57,747 nt of DNA. It comes from SIG440 sp045648205. Its GTDB lineage: Bacteria > Bacillota > Clostridia > Monoglobales > Monoglobaceae. Below are positions 44,116-52,496 of this stretch, piece by piece. The stretch's first letter is position 1. Every line of letters starts with the position of its first letter. Position numbers and translations under genes: made by a program. The notes under the pieces were generated by a model. It was not told where the DNA came from. It was given only the letters and a program-made list of their open reading frames with translations, and made no database searches. The stretch lies in contig JAZRNM010000021.1 in the NCBI GenBank assembly GCA_045648205.1, positions 1 through 57,747 of the forward strand. Reading direction: 5' to 3'.

Positions 44116-44144
44116 TTGACTTTTAAAGGGACTTAACTTAAAAT
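44116..44144 (+). promoter_or_regulatory. Promoter for the AraC regulator
   Basis: TTGACT (44116-44121), 17-base spacer, TAAAAT (44139-44144), directly downstream of the ACATAAA boxes. Confidence 0.65.
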
Positions 44145-44175
44145 AGAAGTAAGCAGTCTGTTAGGGGTGAGTGTT

Positions 44176-45108
44176 TTGAATTCATCAATGCAACAAAATG
44201 ACAATGTGGATATTATAAAGGAATTTACATTTCACATAGAGAATGTTAAATTCACGTTTATTTCTGCGCGTGGAACAGAGAATGTTATACTCAGCGGAAC
44301 AATAAAAAAATATGGTCAGTTACACTTTCACTCCTATTATGAAGTTTTTTATGTAAACAATGACAGCTTTATAATAAAATTTGAAGATGGAGTCAGAGAG
44401 TTTTCAAAGAATGACCTGATAATCATCTCTCCGGGCACAAAACACAAAAGCATAACGCTCAATCCAAGTTCTGCAAGGTATAATATAAATTTTCATATGG
44501 AGAAAAATTTTGTCAAAAGCAACTTTTCCTTGTATGATATACTTGTTGAGACTTTGTCTGAGCCATGCACCTGCATCAAAAACTTTTATTCAATACGCGA
44601 AGTTTTGAAAAAAGTGGTTGTTGATCTTATGCAGGAGGATGAAGTGTTGTTAAGCTTGCACTCCCACGAACTTTTGGTTGAAATTTTGAAAAAAGCAGAT
44701 GCTCCACAAATACAACCTACCTCATATGTTAATATTTCTGACAGCAATATGATAAGAATATATAAGCTTCAGCAAATTATTTTTGATGCCTACAGTCAGG
44801 AAATTTCTTTGAGCTCCATTGCCGAACAATTGTTTTTGAGCACCAGGCAGGCGAGCAGAATAATCAAGCAATATTACGGATGTACATATCGTGAGCTGGT
44901 GGCAGACCTCAGAATGAAGTTTGCTGTGGATTTGCTGACAAACACAAACCTTACTGTTCTGGAAATTGCATCACAGATAGGTTATAATTCCATAAAGGGT
45001 TTTTACAACTATTTCAAAAAACAATATAATTGTCTTCCCACCGAATACAGAAAAAAGGTGCAAGACTCTCAAAATAAACAAAAAAACAGAAAAGAGGAAG
45101 CAAAATGA
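44176..45108 (+). CDS. AraC-family transcriptional regulator
   Basis: 310 aa. The N-terminal cupin-like sensor has 'HFHSYYEVFYV' near residue 50 and 'DLIIISPGTKH' near 80; the C-terminal double helix-turn-helix (about 195-295) contains 'LSSIAEQLFLSTRQASRIIK' and 'TVLEIASQIGYNSIKGFYNYFKK' regions, typical of AraC DNA-binding domains. Start: TTG 44176, 8 bases after AGGGG; ATG 44188 is an alternative. It overlaps the next gene by 4 bases (ATGA). It probably senses a sugar-like ligand and controls the lyase and perhaps the SDR/AKR genes. Confidence 0.9.
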   Translation: MNSSMQQNDNVDIIKEFTFHIENVKFTFISARGTENVILSGTIKKYGQLHFHSYYEVFYVNNDSFIIKFEDGVREFSKNDLIIISPGTKHKSITLNPSSARYNINFHMEKNFVKSNFSLYDILVETLSEPCTCIKNFYSIREVLKKVVVDLMQEDEVLLSLHSHELLVEILKKADAPQIQPTSYVNISDSNMIRIYKLQQIIFDAYSQEISLSSIAEQLFLSTRQASRIIKQYYGCTYRELVADLRMKFAVDLLTNTNLTVLEIASQIGYNSIKGFYNYFKKQYNCLPTEYRKKVQDSQNKQKNRKEEAK

Positions 45109-46034
45109 TTTCATGCACAGAATTTATACCATCCTACAGTGAGCTTTTTAAATATCTCGAAGAACTTGGCGGTTATGATGCGGTATTGACCTATTGGAAC
45201 GAGAATTCTGACACAAATCTAGCAGAAATGCTGGGCAAAAAGGTTGACGGTAAAGGTATCCGTGGTTGCTGGGACTACTGGTCAAAGTCTCTCAACGAAG
45301 AGGCATGCGATTTCAGAATGGAGCTTGACGAAGTTGAGGGTACTTTCAGCATTGATATGAGAAAGTGTCCTTCAAGAGGAATGCTCAATTCACTTACATA
45401 TATGGAACCATATTATGATTACTGCAAGCATTGCGAGGTTATTTATGCAAGACAGCTTGAAAAGTATGGAATTTTACCACATATCAGTGATTGGTCACGC
45501 ATTGACAAAGCTCAATGTTATCTCAGCTTCAAGATTAAGCCGGAATTTGTTCCTGCAGACTGCAAGGGCGAAAAGCTTTCAATGGATGTGAAAGCGTCAG
45601 ACAACGAGTACTTCCATAGAGATTTTCACATAGGTGGAAGCACGGGCATCGATTATTTAGGCAAAAAGTTTGGGGAAGCACACGTTATTGAATATCTGAC
45701 AAGATTTGCAAAGGCATATTATAAACCTCTTATTGAAAAAATTCGTGAAAACGGACTTGTTGCAATGAAGGAAAACATTGAGCATGTTTATGAGCTTGAA
45801 AAGGCTCCTGATAATGTGAAGTGCACTCTGACAGACAACGAACTCCATGTTGTTGTCAGTGAATGTCCTGCTGTTAAGTATATGAAAGAAACCGGACACA
45901 CACCTTCAAAGTGGTATGTTGAAACAACCCGCACGGTATACAAAACAGTTGCAGAAGAAAGCGGTTACGGTTTCGAAATGATTTCATATAACGATGACAA
46001 TGGTGCGGCAGAATACAGATTTTTTGTGAAGTAA
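45105..46034 (+). CDS. Conserved-looking Cys/His-containing protein of unknown function
   Basis: 309 aa, soluble, no signal peptide or membrane helix. A central block with several Cys, 'MRKCPSRGML' and 'YDYCKHCEVIYARQLEKYG' near residues 85-125, followed by 'KAQCYLSFKI' near 145, could bind a metal; it faintly recalls ATC-hydrolase-like proteins, without confidence. 'DFHIGGSTGIDYLG' lies near 170. Translation is coupled to the AraC regulator by an ATGA overlap, so it should serve the same pathway as the divergent lyase. Confidence 0.7.
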   Translation: MISCTEFIPSYSELFKYLEELGGYDAVLTYWNENSDTNLAEMLGKKVDGKGIRGCWDYWSKSLNEEACDFRMELDEVEGTFSIDMRKCPSRGMLNSLTYMEPYYDYCKHCEVIYARQLEKYGILPHISDWSRIDKAQCYLSFKIKPEFVPADCKGEKLSMDVKASDNEYFHRDFHIGGSTGIDYLGKKFGEAHVIEYLTRFAKAYYKPLIEKIRENGLVAMKENIEHVYELEKAPDNVKCTLTDNELHVVVSECPAVKYMKETGHTPSKWYVETTRTVYKTVAEESGYGFEMISYNDDNGAAEYRFFVK

Positions 46035-46045
46035 ACTTTCACATA

Positions 46046-46074
46046 TTGACAAAAATTGAATAAAATGATATATT
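46046..46074 (+). promoter_or_regulatory. Promoter of the FMN riboswitch transcript
   Basis: TTGACA (46046-46051), 17-base spacer, TATATT (46069-46074); the RNA would start at about 46081, just before the aptamer. Confidence 0.75.
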
Positions 46075-46084
46075 GATGGTATAA

Positions 46085-46197
46085 TTCTTCGGGGCAGGGT
46101 GAAATTCCCTACCGGCGGTCAAAGTCCGCGACTCGCAGTTTGCGATTGATTTGGTGAAATTCCAAAACCGACAGTAAAGTCTGGATGTGAGAAGATG
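46085..46197 (+). promoter_or_regulatory. FMN riboswitch (RFN element)
   Basis: The conserved blocks appear in order: 'TCTTCGGGGCAGGGTGAAAT' at the 5' side, 'CCTACCGGCGGT', 'AAAGTCCGCGA', 'GGTGAAATTCCAAAACCGAC', 'AGTAAAGTCTGGATG' and the closing 'GAGAAGA'. The variable stem is ACTCGCAGTTTGCGATT. It binds FMN and switches a downstream terminator, controlling the riboflavin transporter gene that follows. Confidence 0.96.
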
Positions 46198-46222
46198 ATG
46201 TAAATTTCTTTTAGTGACAGAG

Positions 46223-46253
46223 AGCCCTGATTTTTAAAATTGGGGCTTTTGTT
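46223..46253 (+). terminator. Expression-platform terminator of the FMN riboswitch
   Basis: AGCCC (46223-46227) pairs with GGGCT (46243-46247), extended inward by ATTTT/AAAAT pairs, then TTTGTTT. It lies between the aptamer and the ribU ribosome site, so FMN binding should stop transcription here. Confidence 0.8.
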
Positions 46254-46282
46254 TGCTCCAATGACATAAAGGAGTGTTTTTG

Positions 46283-46879
46283 ATGGATAATAAAACTGTG
46301 TGGAATGTGAAGGTGGCGATGCTTTCGGCGGTTGCAACCATTCTGATGCTGTTTGAATTTCCGCTTCCCTTTGTGGCACCACCTTTTTATGAACTTGATT
46401 TCAGTGAGGTGCCTGTGCTTCTCGGTGCTTTTGCTTTGGGACCAATTGCCGGAGTGGTGATTGAAGGCGTAAAAATCTTACTTAATTTCATTATCAACGG
46501 AACGGTAACTGCAGGGGTTGGAGAAATTGCCAATTTTGTAATGGGTGTGCTTTTTGTTTTGCCTGCGGCTCTTGTGTATAAGAAAACAAAAAGCAAAAAG
46601 GGTGCAATAACCGGTCTTTTGCTTGGTGGCATTGCTATGATTGTTGGCGGTTGCCTGATAAATGCCTTTGTGATGCTTCCCATATATGCCGTGGCATTCA
46701 AAATGCCCGTTGAAGCATTCTTTGATATGGCTGCAAAAATATGGCCACAGATAGATACAATGCTTGAATTTGTGGTTTTGTGTGTGGCGCCGTTTAATCT
46801 TGTCAAGGTTGTCTTTGTGGCGACGATAACATTGGTGATTTACAAGCCTTTGAGAAGATTATTGAAAGGAGTGGATTAA
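46283..46879 (+). CDS. ribU: Riboflavin ECF transporter S component RibU
   Basis: 198 aa with six membrane segments. 'FYELDFSEVPVLLGAFALGP' near residue 38 and 'GVKILLNFIINGTVTAGVGE' near 65 are typical of RibU. It binds riboflavin and works with a shared ECF energising module encoded elsewhere. The FMN riboswitch upstream makes the substrate clear. Start: ATG 46283, 8 bases after AAAGGAG; a GTG at 46274 overlaps the ribosome site. Confidence 0.95.
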   Translation: MDNKTVWNVKVAMLSAVATILMLFEFPLPFVAPPFYELDFSEVPVLLGAFALGPIAGVVIEGVKILLNFIINGTVTAGVGEIANFVMGVLFVLPAALVYKKTKSKKGAITGLLLGGIAMIVGGCLINAFVMLPIYAVAFKMPVEAFFDMAAKIWPQIDTMLEFVVLCVAPFNLVKVVFVATITLVIYKPLRRLLKGVD

Positions 46880-46880
46880 T

Positions 46881-47639
46881 ATGCAGATTGTATTATTAAC
46901 CGCATTTGGTGTGGGTTTTGCAACAATGTTTGGAACAATTATAGGCTTTTTCTTCAAAAACATCACACATCGTTTTTCAGATATCGTTCTTGGATTTGCA
47001 GCCGGAGTTATGCTTGCGGCGGCGGTTGTGGGACTGATTTTGCCGTCTATGGAATATGGAGGCACCTTTGCGCCGATTGTGACAGTTGTAGCAATTTTTT
47101 GCGGCGCTCTTCTGATAAATATATTGGACAAGATTGTACCGCATTTGCATTCGTTTGCGGGTGTTAATGAGGAAAAGCATCCTAAAAAAACACAGCAGAT
47201 AAACCGTGTTATCCTTTTTGTGACTGCAATTGCCATTCACAATTTTCCGGAGGGAATTGCGGCAGGAGTAAGCTTTGGCACAGAAAATGTTTCAGAGGCA
47301 ATCCTGGTTGCCGGCGGAATTGCACTCCAGAACATACCAGAAGGTATGGTTATCATCGGTCCGATGCTTGCGGCAGGGATAAGCCCGAAGAGAACCCTGA
47401 TCTGTGCTCTGGCAACAGGCGTGGTGGAAATAATCGGCACTTTGCTCGGATATTTTGCAGTGAGCATTTCATCTGCAATATTGCCGTTTGCACTTGCTTT
47501 TGCAGGCGGAACAATGCTGTATGTCATCAGTGATGAAATGATTCCTGAAACCCATTCCCACGGAAGCCAGAGGGGGGCAACCTATGCTCTGTTGATTGGT
47601 TTTTCCTTGATGCTCCTGACGGATTTTTATTTGGGATAG
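46881..47639 (+). CDS. ZIP-family divalent metal transporter (ZupT-like)
   Basis: 252 aa, eight membrane segments. The two metal-site helices read 'AIAIHNFPEGIAAGVSFG' near residue 117 and 'ALQNIPEGMVIIGP' near 148, the core ZIP signatures. It imports Zn, Fe or Mn; which one cannot be told. It starts 1 base after ribU with AAAGGAG upstream, so FMN control may extend to it, a combination I cannot explain functionally. Confidence 0.92.
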   Translation: MQIVLLTAFGVGFATMFGTIIGFFFKNITHRFSDIVLGFAAGVMLAAAVVGLILPSMEYGGTFAPIVTVVAIFCGALLINILDKIVPHLHSFAGVNEEKHPKKTQQINRVILFVTAIAIHNFPEGIAAGVSFGTENVSEAILVAGGIALQNIPEGMVIIGPMLAAGISPKRTLICALATGVVEIIGTLLGYFAVSISSAILPFALAFAGGTMLYVISDEMIPETHSHGSQRGATYALLIGFSLMLLTDFYLG

Positions 47640-47657
47640 AAAATAATGAAAAATGTA

Positions 47658-47686
47658 TTGACAAAAGTATATATATTGAGTATAAT
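47658..47686 (+). promoter_or_regulatory. Promoter of the lysine riboswitch transcript
   Basis: TTGACA (47658-47663), 17-base spacer, TATAAT (47681-47686). Confidence 0.85.
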
Positions 47687-47693
47687 TATGTTC

Positions 47694-47856
47694 GAGATAG
47701 AGGCGCGTTGTGTCATCAGTAGGCAGATTTTTGAGCTCGCCAAAGCTAATGTGCTGAAAGGGGCAGACGCCGAAGACGGTTTGTTGGCAAAAAAACCGGT
47801 CTGGCGAACGGAAATAAGATTTCGCTCGTTGTCGCATTGATGCGGAGGGCTATCAT
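47694..47856 (+). promoter_or_regulatory. Lysine riboswitch (L box)
   Basis: Conserved elements in order: 'GAGATAGAGGCGCG' at the 5' end, 'AGTAGGCAGA', 'GCTGAAAGGGGCAGACGCCG', 'AAGACGG'/'CCGGTCTGG' arms and the closing 'GGAGGGCTATC'. Stem P1 is GATAG (47696-47700) with CTATC (47850-47854). Its 3' strand CTATCATAT is also complementary to ATATGATAG at 47885-47893, which overlaps the terminator: lysine-bound P1 frees the terminator. It controls dapA-lysA, the lysine branch. Confidence 0.96.
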
Positions 47857-47886
47857 ATTTGAATGTTAGGTGTAATGCATTTACAT

Positions 47887-47917
47887 ATGATAGTTGGGTT
47901 CAACTATCATTTTTTAT
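47887..47917 (+). terminator. Expression-platform terminator of the lysine riboswitch
   Basis: ATGATAGTTG (47887-47896) pairs perfectly with CAACTATCAT (47901-47910), GGTT loop, then TTTTTATTT. The left arm competes with the antiterminator pairing to the riboswitch P1 3' strand. Confidence 0.93.
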
Positions 47918-47947
47918 TTGCCAAAATCAGAAAAAGGAGTTTTTAAA

Positions 47948-48835
47948 ATGAAAAAAACAGTATTCACAGGAGTTGCAACAGCAATAGTGACACCGCTTAA
48001 TGAGAAGGGTGTTGATTATGAAGCATTTGAGCGACTGATTGAATGGCAGATTGAAGAGGGAATCAATGCAATAGTTGTTGCAGGAACAACAGGTGAGGGT
48101 TCAACACTCACAGATGATGAACATAAAGCGGTTATTAAATTTGCAGTTGACAAAATTGCCGGACGTGTTCCCGTAATTGCAGGAACAGGCTCAAATGACA
48201 CCGCTTACGCAATCGAACTGACAAAATTTGCTTGTGAGGCAGGTGCAGATGCCGTTTTGGTTGTTACACCATATTACAACAAGGCAACTCAAAAGGGTTT
48301 AATTCAATCATTCACTGCAATCGCAGATGCAAGCACAAAGCCTGTAATTTTGTATAATGTTCCATCAAGAACAGGATGTAATCTTGAACCTGCAACCTGT
48401 CTGGCTCTTGCAGAACATCCAAACATTGTGGGAATAAAGGAAGCAAGCGGAAATATTTCACAGATAGCGAAAATCGCATCTTTGGTGAAGGATAAACTCG
48501 ATATTTATTCGGGAAATGATGACCAGATTGTGCCTATTATGTCTTTGGGTGGCAAGGGTGTTATATCAGTTCTTTCAAATGTTATCCCAAAAGAGACGGT
48601 CAGAATATGTGACAGCTTTTTTGCGGGCAACACAGAGGAAAGCTGTGAACTTCAACTCAAATATCTTGAACTTGTTGATGCTCTTTTCTGCGAGGTTAAC
48701 CCAATTCCGGTTAAGGCGGCAACTGCTGCAATGGGATATGGAGAAAACTATCTGAGACTTCCCCTTACTCCAATGGATGAGGAGAAAAAGCAGAATATGT
48801 TCAGAATTATGAGAGAATGTGGCGTCGAATTTTAA
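47948..48835 (+). CDS. dapA: 4-hydroxy-tetrahydrodipicolinate synthase
   Basis: 295 aa; condenses pyruvate with aspartate semialdehyde. All key residues are present: 'VVAGTTGEGSTL' near 42-53 (catalytic Thr), 'VTPYYNKATQKG' near 105, Tyr in 'ILYNVPSRTG' near 133 and the Schiff-base Lys in 'GIKEASGN' near 161. Start: ATG 47948 after AAAGGAG. Controlled by the lysine riboswitch upstream; lysA follows 17 bases later. Confidence 0.97.
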   Translation: MKKTVFTGVATAIVTPLNEKGVDYEAFERLIEWQIEEGINAIVVAGTTGEGSTLTDDEHKAVIKFAVDKIAGRVPVIAGTGSNDTAYAIELTKFACEAGADAVLVVTPYYNKATQKGLIQSFTAIADASTKPVILYNVPSRTGCNLEPATCLALAEHPNIVGIKEASGNISQIAKIASLVKDKLDIYSGNDDQIVPIMSLGGKGVISVLSNVIPKETVRICDSFFAGNTEESCELQLKYLELVDALFCEVNPIPVKAATAAMGYGENYLRLPLTPMDEEKKQNMFRIMRECGVEF

Positions 48836-48852
48836 AGGCGAAAGGGAAAAAT

Positions 48853-50151
48853 ATGATTTGTGAAAATTTAAATGTCACAGCAAACGGAAATCTGACCTTT
48901 GCAGGACGTGACACCACACAACTGCTAGAGGAATATGGCTCACCCCTTTATCTTATGGATGAGGAGAGAATTCGTCACAATTGCAGGGTTTATCTTGATG
49001 CAATGAGAAAATATTTTGGCAACGATGCGTTGCCGCTTTATGCAAGCAAGGCTGCATCCTTCAAGCAGATATACAGAATCATGAAGGAAGAGGGCATGGG
49101 TGTTGATGTTGTTTCTTCGGGAGAAATTGCCACTGCAATGGCGGCAGAATTTCCAATGGAAAAGGTATATTTTCACGGAAACAACAAAACCGATGCAGAC
49201 ATTGATTATGCTCTCAAGTGCGGGATTGGTTGTTTTGTGGCAGACAGTTTTGAGGAAATTGATTCCATAGACAAATTGGCTGAGAAATCAGGAGTGTGCC
49301 CCAAGGTTCTCATAAGAATTACGCCTGGGATTGATCCTCACACATATGATGAGGTTGCCACCGGCAAGGTGGATTCAAAATTTGGCTCAGCCATTGAAAC
49401 GGGAGCGGCGGAAGACATAACGAGCTTTGCACTGTCAAAGAAAAACATTGACCTTCAAGGTTTTCATTGCCACGTTGGTTCTCAGGTGTTCGATTCAGAT
49501 GTATATTTCAAGACCTCAGATGTGATGCTGAAGTTTGTTGCTGATATAGAGAAAAAGATGGGATTCAAGACGAGGGAACTCAACCTTGGCGGAGGTTATG
49601 GAGTTCGATATGTTGAGAATGACCCAACTATCGACATTGGAGAAAACATCAGACTGGTTGCGGAGTCAGTGAAAGAAAAATGCAAGGTATTGGGAATTGA
49701 TGTGCCTGCTATCAGAATGGAACCTGGCAGAAGCATAGTGGCGGATGCTGGATTAACTCTTTATACAGTTGGTTCTGTTAAGAAAATTCCGGAATACAGA
49801 AATTATGTTTCTGTTGATGGCGGAATGACCGATAATCCACGATTTGCACTTTATAAGTCACAGTATACTGTTGTCCTTGCCAACAAGATGAACGAAGAAT
49901 CAGATATGGAATGTTCAGTTGTGGGAAGATGCTGTGAATGTGGCGACATAATTCAGGAAAATGTGAAGTTGCCATCAAACGTTGCACGGGGAGATGTTGT
50001 TGCTGTTATGACAACAGGTGCTTATAATTATTCAATGGCATCAAATTACAACAGAATTCCGCGTCTGCCTATTGTAATGCTTACAAAAGACAAGGAATAT
50101 GTTGCTGTCAAACGGGAAAGCCTTGAAGATTTAATGAAATGTGATATATAA
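48853..50151 (+). CDS. lysA: Diaminopimelate decarboxylase
   Basis: 432 aa PLP enzyme making L-lysine from meso-diaminopimelate. The PLP lysine is in 'LYASKAASF' near residue 62; 'FHCHVGSQV' near 205, 'LNLGGGYGV' near 243, 'MEPGRSIVADAG' near 293 and 'CCECGDII' near 362 complete the active site. Start: ATG 48853 with AAAGGG upstream. It shares the dapA message and its lysine riboswitch; dapB and the rest of the pathway are elsewhere. Confidence 0.96.
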   Translation: MICENLNVTANGNLTFAGRDTTQLLEEYGSPLYLMDEERIRHNCRVYLDAMRKYFGNDALPLYASKAASFKQIYRIMKEEGMGVDVVSSGEIATAMAAEFPMEKVYFHGNNKTDADIDYALKCGIGCFVADSFEEIDSIDKLAEKSGVCPKVLIRITPGIDPHTYDEVATGKVDSKFGSAIETGAAEDITSFALSKKNIDLQGFHCHVGSQVFDSDVYFKTSDVMLKFVADIEKKMGFKTRELNLGGGYGVRYVENDPTIDIGENIRLVAESVKEKCKVLGIDVPAIRMEPGRSIVADAGLTLYTVGSVKKIPEYRNYVSVDGGMTDNPRFALYKSQYTVVLANKMNEESDMECSVVGRCCECGDIIQENVKLPSNVARGDVVAVMTTGAYNYSMASNYNRIPRLPIVMLTKDKEYVAVKRESLEDLMKCDI

Positions 50152-50178
50152 ATGATTTCAAATTGATTAAAAAATTAA

Positions 50179-50211
50179 GCCTGGCGTTATTTTGCGCCAG
50201 GCAGTTTTTTT
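50179..50211. terminator. Terminator after lysA (convergent with patatin gene)
   Basis: GCCTGGCG (50179-50186) pairs with CGCCAGGC (50195-50202), 8-base loop, then AGTTTTTTT. The T-run overlaps the last bases of the convergent gene. Confidence 0.9.
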
Positions 50212-51064
50212 ATGTCAAATATTCTTTTATTTCATCGATCATTGCCTTTGTTGTGTTGTATCCGTCGTTGTACATAATTTGCAGTTTTTCGGGGTTGCGT
50301 TCGGTTCTGTTGAAATTGGATGTGTCGTGGGGCATTATAGTAATCATTTCGCCCTTGTCGGTCAAATCGAAAATTTCGTTGCGCACCTGATTATATTGAT
50401 TTGGTCGTTTACTGAGCGTTTCTGCAAATTGGGGGTACTTTCTGTATGCTGTTTGTGCCAGCTTAACCGAAAACTCACCACTTTTTGTGTAGTTTCGTTC
50501 ACGGGTCAGAACGGTAATAATTTTGTCACAGCCTTCCTCAATTACACGCCTGAATGGTATGGGGTCTGCAATTCCACCATCCATATAGGGCACTCCGTCA
50601 ATGACCTCCGGCTTAAACAAAAACGGGAGCGCGCAGCTTGCCCAGATAATCTGAATATGTCTGTCGTGGTCAAATTTCGGAAGCTCAAAATATTCCGCTT
50701 CGCCTGTGTTCATATTTGTCAGGGTTGCAATTGATTTTCCCTCAAACCTATCAAATGCATCAAAATCATAAGGCACAAGCTTATTTGGAATCTGCTTGAA
50801 AGCAAAGTCCATATTGTAATAACTGCGGTTTTTGGGGTTCAAAAGATGCCTTATTCCCATATATCGTTTGTCGTGCATATATTTGGTTGAAAGCTCGAGG
50901 TTCCTGCCTATTTGCTTAGATACATAGCTTGTTCCATATGCAATTCCGGCAGAAACTCCGATTACATAATCGGCATAAATTTTTTCCTCTAAAAGTGCGT
51001 CCATAACACCGCAGGAAAACAAACCGCGGCTTGCACCGCCTTCAAAAACTATTCCTAACTTCAA
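50210..51064 (-). CDS. Patatin-like phospholipase
   Basis: 284 aa lipid acyl hydrolase fold. The oxyanion-hole motif is 'FEGGASRGLFSCG' near residue 8, the nucleophile Ser in 'GVSAGIAYG' near 38 and the catalytic Asp in 'DGGIADPIPF' near 165. Start: TTG 51064, 8 bases after AAGGAG; the GTG at 51073 overlaps the ribosome site. It lies 29 bases downstream of the hemolysin III gene on the same strand. Substrate unknown; a membrane-lipid role is likely. Confidence 0.9.
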   Translation of the reverse strand: MKLGIVFEGGASRGLFSCGVMDALLEEKIYADYVIGVSAGIAYGTSYVSKQIGRNLELSTKYMHDKRYMGIRHLLNPKNRSYYNMDFAFKQIPNKLVPYDFDAFDRFEGKSIATLTNMNTGEAEYFELPKFDHDRHIQIIWASCALPFLFKPEVIDGVPYMDGGIADPIPFRRVIEEGCDKIITVLTRERNYTKSGEFSVKLAQTAYRKYPQFAETLSKRPNQYNQVRNEIFDLTDKGEMITIMPHDTSNFNRTERNPEKLQIMYNDGYNTTKAMIDEIKEYLT

Positions 51065-51093
51065 AGAAGTCACTCCTTAATTTTCTAAATCAT

Positions 51094-51765
51094 TTAAAAC
51101 ATACGCGGAAACGGAAGTGCATAAAACAAAAATGCAAAATATTGCAGAATGCTTCCTGCGAGAACAAAAAGATGCCATACGGAATGCATATAACGAGGCT
51201 TTTTTAAAGCAAAAAAGACAATTCCGCCGGTGTAGCACAATCCTCCCGAAACCAAAAGCCATATAGCAGGTGCGGGAAGAGTTGCAAGGGTGGGGATGCC
51301 TAAAAATACAACTGACCAACCCATAAGGATATACAATACCATAGCAATCGGGTGAAATTTTTTCATATTGATTGCCGTGAATGTTACGCCAAGTGCAGTG
51401 CATGCAGCATTTATGCCAAACAAAAGCCAACCTCGGGAGCCTCTCATAAGTGACAAGGACACGGGAACATATGAACTCAGAATGAGAATATAAATTGAAC
51501 AATGATCAAGAATCTGAAAAATGCGTTTTGCTGTGTAATTTGTCAATGAATGATAGAGAGTTGATGCGGTGTAAAGAATAATCAGTCCCAAGCCATAGAA
51601 TACCGCAGAGATAATACTCAAAGTGTCACCGTGCAAATAAGCATAAATAATAGCAATAACGGTCCCAATGATGGCAAGAATAGCTCCGACGCCGTGAGAA
51701 ACAGAATTGAATATTTCTTCGCCAAGACTTTGGTTGTTGATTTTTTGAATATTGTTGTCTGTCAT
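51094..51765 (-). CDS. Hemolysin III / YqfA-like (PAQR-related) membrane protein
   Basis: 223 aa, seven membrane segments. 'NSVSHGVGAILAIIG' near residue 21, 'STLYHSLTNYTAKRIFQILDHCSIYILI' region near 70-95 and the late 'SVWHLFVLAGSILQYFA' give the conserved His/Asp set of the PAQR/hemolysin III superfamily, which may bind a metal. Despite the name most members are not proven haemolysins. It leads the patatin gene. Confidence 0.9.
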   Translation of the reverse strand: MTDNNIQKINNQSLGEEIFNSVSHGVGAILAIIGTVIAIIYAYLHGDTLSIISAVFYGLGLIILYTASTLYHSLTNYTAKRIFQILDHCSIYILILSSYVPVSLSLMRGSRGWLLFGINAACTALGVTFTAINMKKFHPIAMVLYILMGWSVVFLGIPTLATLPAPAIWLLVSGGLCYTGGIVFFALKKPRYMHSVWHLFVLAGSILQYFAFLFYALPFPRMF

Positions 51766-51799
51766 TTTTGTCCTCTTTCCATAAAGTTTATTTTACACA

Positions 51800-51828
51800 A
51801 TAATACACCCAAAACAAAAATTTGTCAA
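51800..51828 (-). promoter_or_regulatory. Promoter for hemolysin III-patatin operon
   Basis: Minus strand TTGACA (51828-51823), 17-base spacer, TATTAT (51805-51800). Confidence 0.7.
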
Positions 51829-51853
51829 CTTGGTAAATTTGAGGAAAAATAGT

Positions 51854-51882
51854 TTGCAATATGGGGAATAATATTATATAAT
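51854..51882 (+). promoter_or_regulatory. Promoter for the chromate transporter pair
   Basis: TTGCAA (51854-51859), 17-base spacer, TATAAT (51877-51882). Confidence 0.65.
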
Positions 51883-51920
51883 ATAACAAGAGAACAGTAA
51901 AATACGGTGGGGATGATGAA

Positions 51921-52496
51921 TTGAATTACATTAAGGAACTTTGGATACTTTATTCAAGCTTTTTCCGAATAGGGCTACTGACATTTGGTGGAGGATATGC
52001 GATGCTGCCTATGCTTGAACGCGAGGTGGTTGAAAAGCATAAGTGGGCAACAATGGAAGAGATTATGGATTATTTTGCCATAAGCCAATGCACCCCGGGC
52101 GTAATTGCGGTTAACCTGGCAACTTTCATCGGGCACAAAAGAAAAGGTATTTTGGGCGGGATTGTTGCGACAATTGGTGTGGTGACACCGTCGGTGATAA
52201 TTATATCTCTTATTACAACCTTGCTTCAGAGCATATATGACAATTCGATTGTTAAGTCTGCGTTTCAGGGGATAGGTGTGGCTGTTTGCGCGATTCTGGT
52301 TCAGGCTATCCTGAAAATAGGAAAATCGGGAATTGTTGATGCGTTCTCTTTTGTAATTGCGGCGTCAGCATTTCTTGCTGCACTGTTTTTGAATATTTCG
52401 ACTATCATAATCATTATTTCAGCCGGTGTTTTGGGGATTGTTTATCTCGCTTTGAAAGAAAAACGGGCAAAGAATGACGGAGGTAGTGCGAAATGA
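51921..52496 (+). CDS. Chromate transporter family protein, first half-size subunit
   Basis: 191 aa, about six membrane segments; one of two short CHR proteins that together equal a full ChrA. 'FFRIGLLTFGGGYAMLPMLE' near residue 12 and 'ISQCTPGVIAVNLATFIG' near 51 are the CHR signatures. Start: TTG 51921, 8 bases after GGGG. It overlaps the second half by 4 bases. Despite the family name the natural substrate in anaerobes may be another anion. Confidence 0.9.
   Translation: MNYIKELWILYSSFFRIGLLTFGGGYAMLPMLEREVVEKHKWATMEEIMDYFAISQCTPGVIAVNLATFIGHKRKGILGGIVATIGVVTPSVIIISLITTLLQSIYDNSIVKSAFQGIGVAVCAILVQAILKIGKSGIVDAFSFVIAASAFLAALFLNISTIIIIISAGVLGIVYLALKEKRAKNDGGSAK

Noticed and set aside
47646..47840. 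64-codon open frame upstream of dapA
   Set aside because: It lies wholly inside the lysine riboswitch and its promoter; the RNA element explains the conservation and there is no ribosome site.
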